Origin: a bacterium
GTDB lineage: Bacteria; Calditrichota; Calditrichia; RBG-13-44-9
Reading direction: 5' to 3'
NCBI GenBank assembly: GCA_020350205.1
Contig: CP070707.1
Location: forward strand, 2,646,258-2,680,643
DNA: 34,386 nt
This document shows positions 33,638 to 34,386 of this stretch, one piece after another (position 1 is the stretch's first letter; every line of letters starts with the position of its first letter). Below the pieces are notes generated by a model. The model had not been told where the DNA came from. It did no database searches and was given only the letters and a program-made list of their open reading frames with translations. Both the position numbers and the translations under genes were made by a program.

Positions 33638-34386
33638 TTACTCAAATTCAACCGTGAATCTCTGATTTGGAAGATATCCTTTTTTAACTATTTTATCACC
33701 CTGATAGATGGCCCAGGAGGGCATTTGCAGGCGATCTTTGGTCATCTGATACAGCTGCAGGGCACTGTTGGCAGTGAACAGGTAGACGGTACGGCCAGGA
33801 TTATAGGGATTTGGGAAAGAAACAAATAAACCCTCATCGGATCCGGCATAGATCTCTCCCTCCCAGACAAACATGTTTTTTTGAATGTTTAAACCGAGCA
33901 TCGATAACATTTCAGACGTCAATCGGTTGTCCGCCACATTTCCTAAAACAATGAGGTCATGGTTCTTCAGGTCCTCTAAACTGAGCTCACTGTCTTTTTT
34001 AACCGGCGGTAGAATCTCTGTATATCGGTCCGCCAGTACTCTGCTGAAACGTAACGCCAGGGTATGATTTGCTTCGATCTGCCGACTGGTCCCGTAAACC
34101 ATGAGAGTATGATGATAGTCATCGAAAAAATTTGACCAGGTGTAATAATTTTCTGCCTGTGAAGGAATGTCAGAAAAAGTATTAAAGATCAGCCTTTCGG
34201 GTTTATCTTCAACCGTAAAACTGAAAAATTCCTTTTGGTTTTTTATCTCCAGCAGATGATAAATGCTTTTCTCCCGGGTGTCAATCTGAACGCTGGTCAG
34301 AAAATGGTAGGGATTGTTTTCCTGGGTTACCGTTAGTTCCAGCTCCCAATTTCCACCCGATTCTTTGATCCCGGTATTAATCTGCG
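33638..34386 (-). CDS. C-terminal part of a probable M1-family peptidase (cut by window edge)
   Basis: The frame stays open from the stop at 33638 to the window end, giving about 249 visible residues; the true start lies beyond the window. The first visible part (GGNWELELTVTQENNPYHF, TREKSIYHLLEIKNQKEFF, FTVEDKPERLIF) matches the beta-sandwich that follows the catalytic domain of M1 aminopeptidases. The later part (DLIVLGNVADNRLTSEML, GLFVSFPNPYNPGRTVYLF, SALQLYQMTKDRL) resembles an extra C-terminal domain found with such peptidases. The zinc motif HExxH would be outside the window, so the assignment is moderate. Confidence 0.55.
   Translation of the reverse strand, partial: QINTGIKESGGNWELELTVTQENNPYHFLTSVQIDTREKSIYHLLEIKNQKEFFSFTVEDKPERLIFNTFSDIPSQAENYYTWSNFFDDYHHTLMVYGTSRQIEANHTLALRFSRVLADRYTEILPPVKKDSELSLEDLKNHDLIVLGNVADNRLTSEMLSMLGLNIQKNMFVWEGEIYAGSDEGLFVSFPNPYNPGRTVYLFTANSALQLYQMTKDRLQMPSWAIYQGDKIVKKGYLPNQRFTVEFE

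Overview
The window looks like a bacterial chromosome segment from the FCB side of the tree, most likely Calditrichota, KSB1, Marinimicrobia or a close relative. This is inferred from two secreted proteins with C-terminal FlgD-like/type IX-style domains containing NYPNPFNP, a DUF2914 protein, a PEGA-domain membrane protein, a complete Na+-NQR operon and a four-helix-bundle (23S intervening-sequence type) gene remnant. Genes are moderately AT-rich and intergenic DNA is strongly AT-rich. I saw no rRNA, tRNA, CRISPR array or intact insertion sequence.

Layout. 1-5.5 kb (+ strand): a two-gene cell-envelope pair (PEGA/DUF5683-like membrane protein; lipoprotein with a cohesin-like fold), a GNAT acetyltransferase, a decayed DsrE-family gene, two SAM methyltransferases around a RibD/DHFR-like reductase, and a DUF2914 protein closed by a strong terminator. 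5.5-13.8 kb (- strand): a nine-gene respiratory cluster, nqrABCDEF, a two-CBS-domain protein, the FMN transferase apbE and an NqrM-like Cys-rich membrane protein, followed by a TrpF-like protein lacking the catalytic cysteine. 14-20.3 kb (- strand): a tetR-tolC-MFP-RND efflux operon with a candidate operator over its promoter. 20.5-23.4 kb (-): single-chain glycine decarboxylase gcvP. 23.8-28.8 kb: an RRM/RGG RNA-binding protein, a tiny lipoprotein, a secreted M28 peptidase and a large secreted Asp-box beta-propeller protein. 29.4-34.4 kb: a YghO-like GNAT protein, a four-cysteine-pair zinc-ribbon protein, an AT-rich inverted-repeat-bounded element carrying a broken four-helix-bundle gene, a DRG/Obg-like TGS GTPase, a possible 31-residue gene, a HATPase-like protein, a telomere-like (CCCTAAA)4 tract and the C-terminal part of a probable M1 peptidase cut by the window edge.

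Functionally, the centre of the window is a self-contained sodium-pumping NADH:quinone reductase module. NqrB and NqrC carry the Thr residues that receive FMN and ApbE attaches it. NqrD and NqrE carry the paired cysteines of the intramembrane iron centre, and the NqrM-like protein is the expected iron-delivery factor. The CBS protein inside the operon is a possible nucleotide-sensing addition. The two most novel leads are the inverted-repeat element with the four-helix-bundle remnant (31084-31682) and the operon-linked TrpF-like protein with an altered active site.
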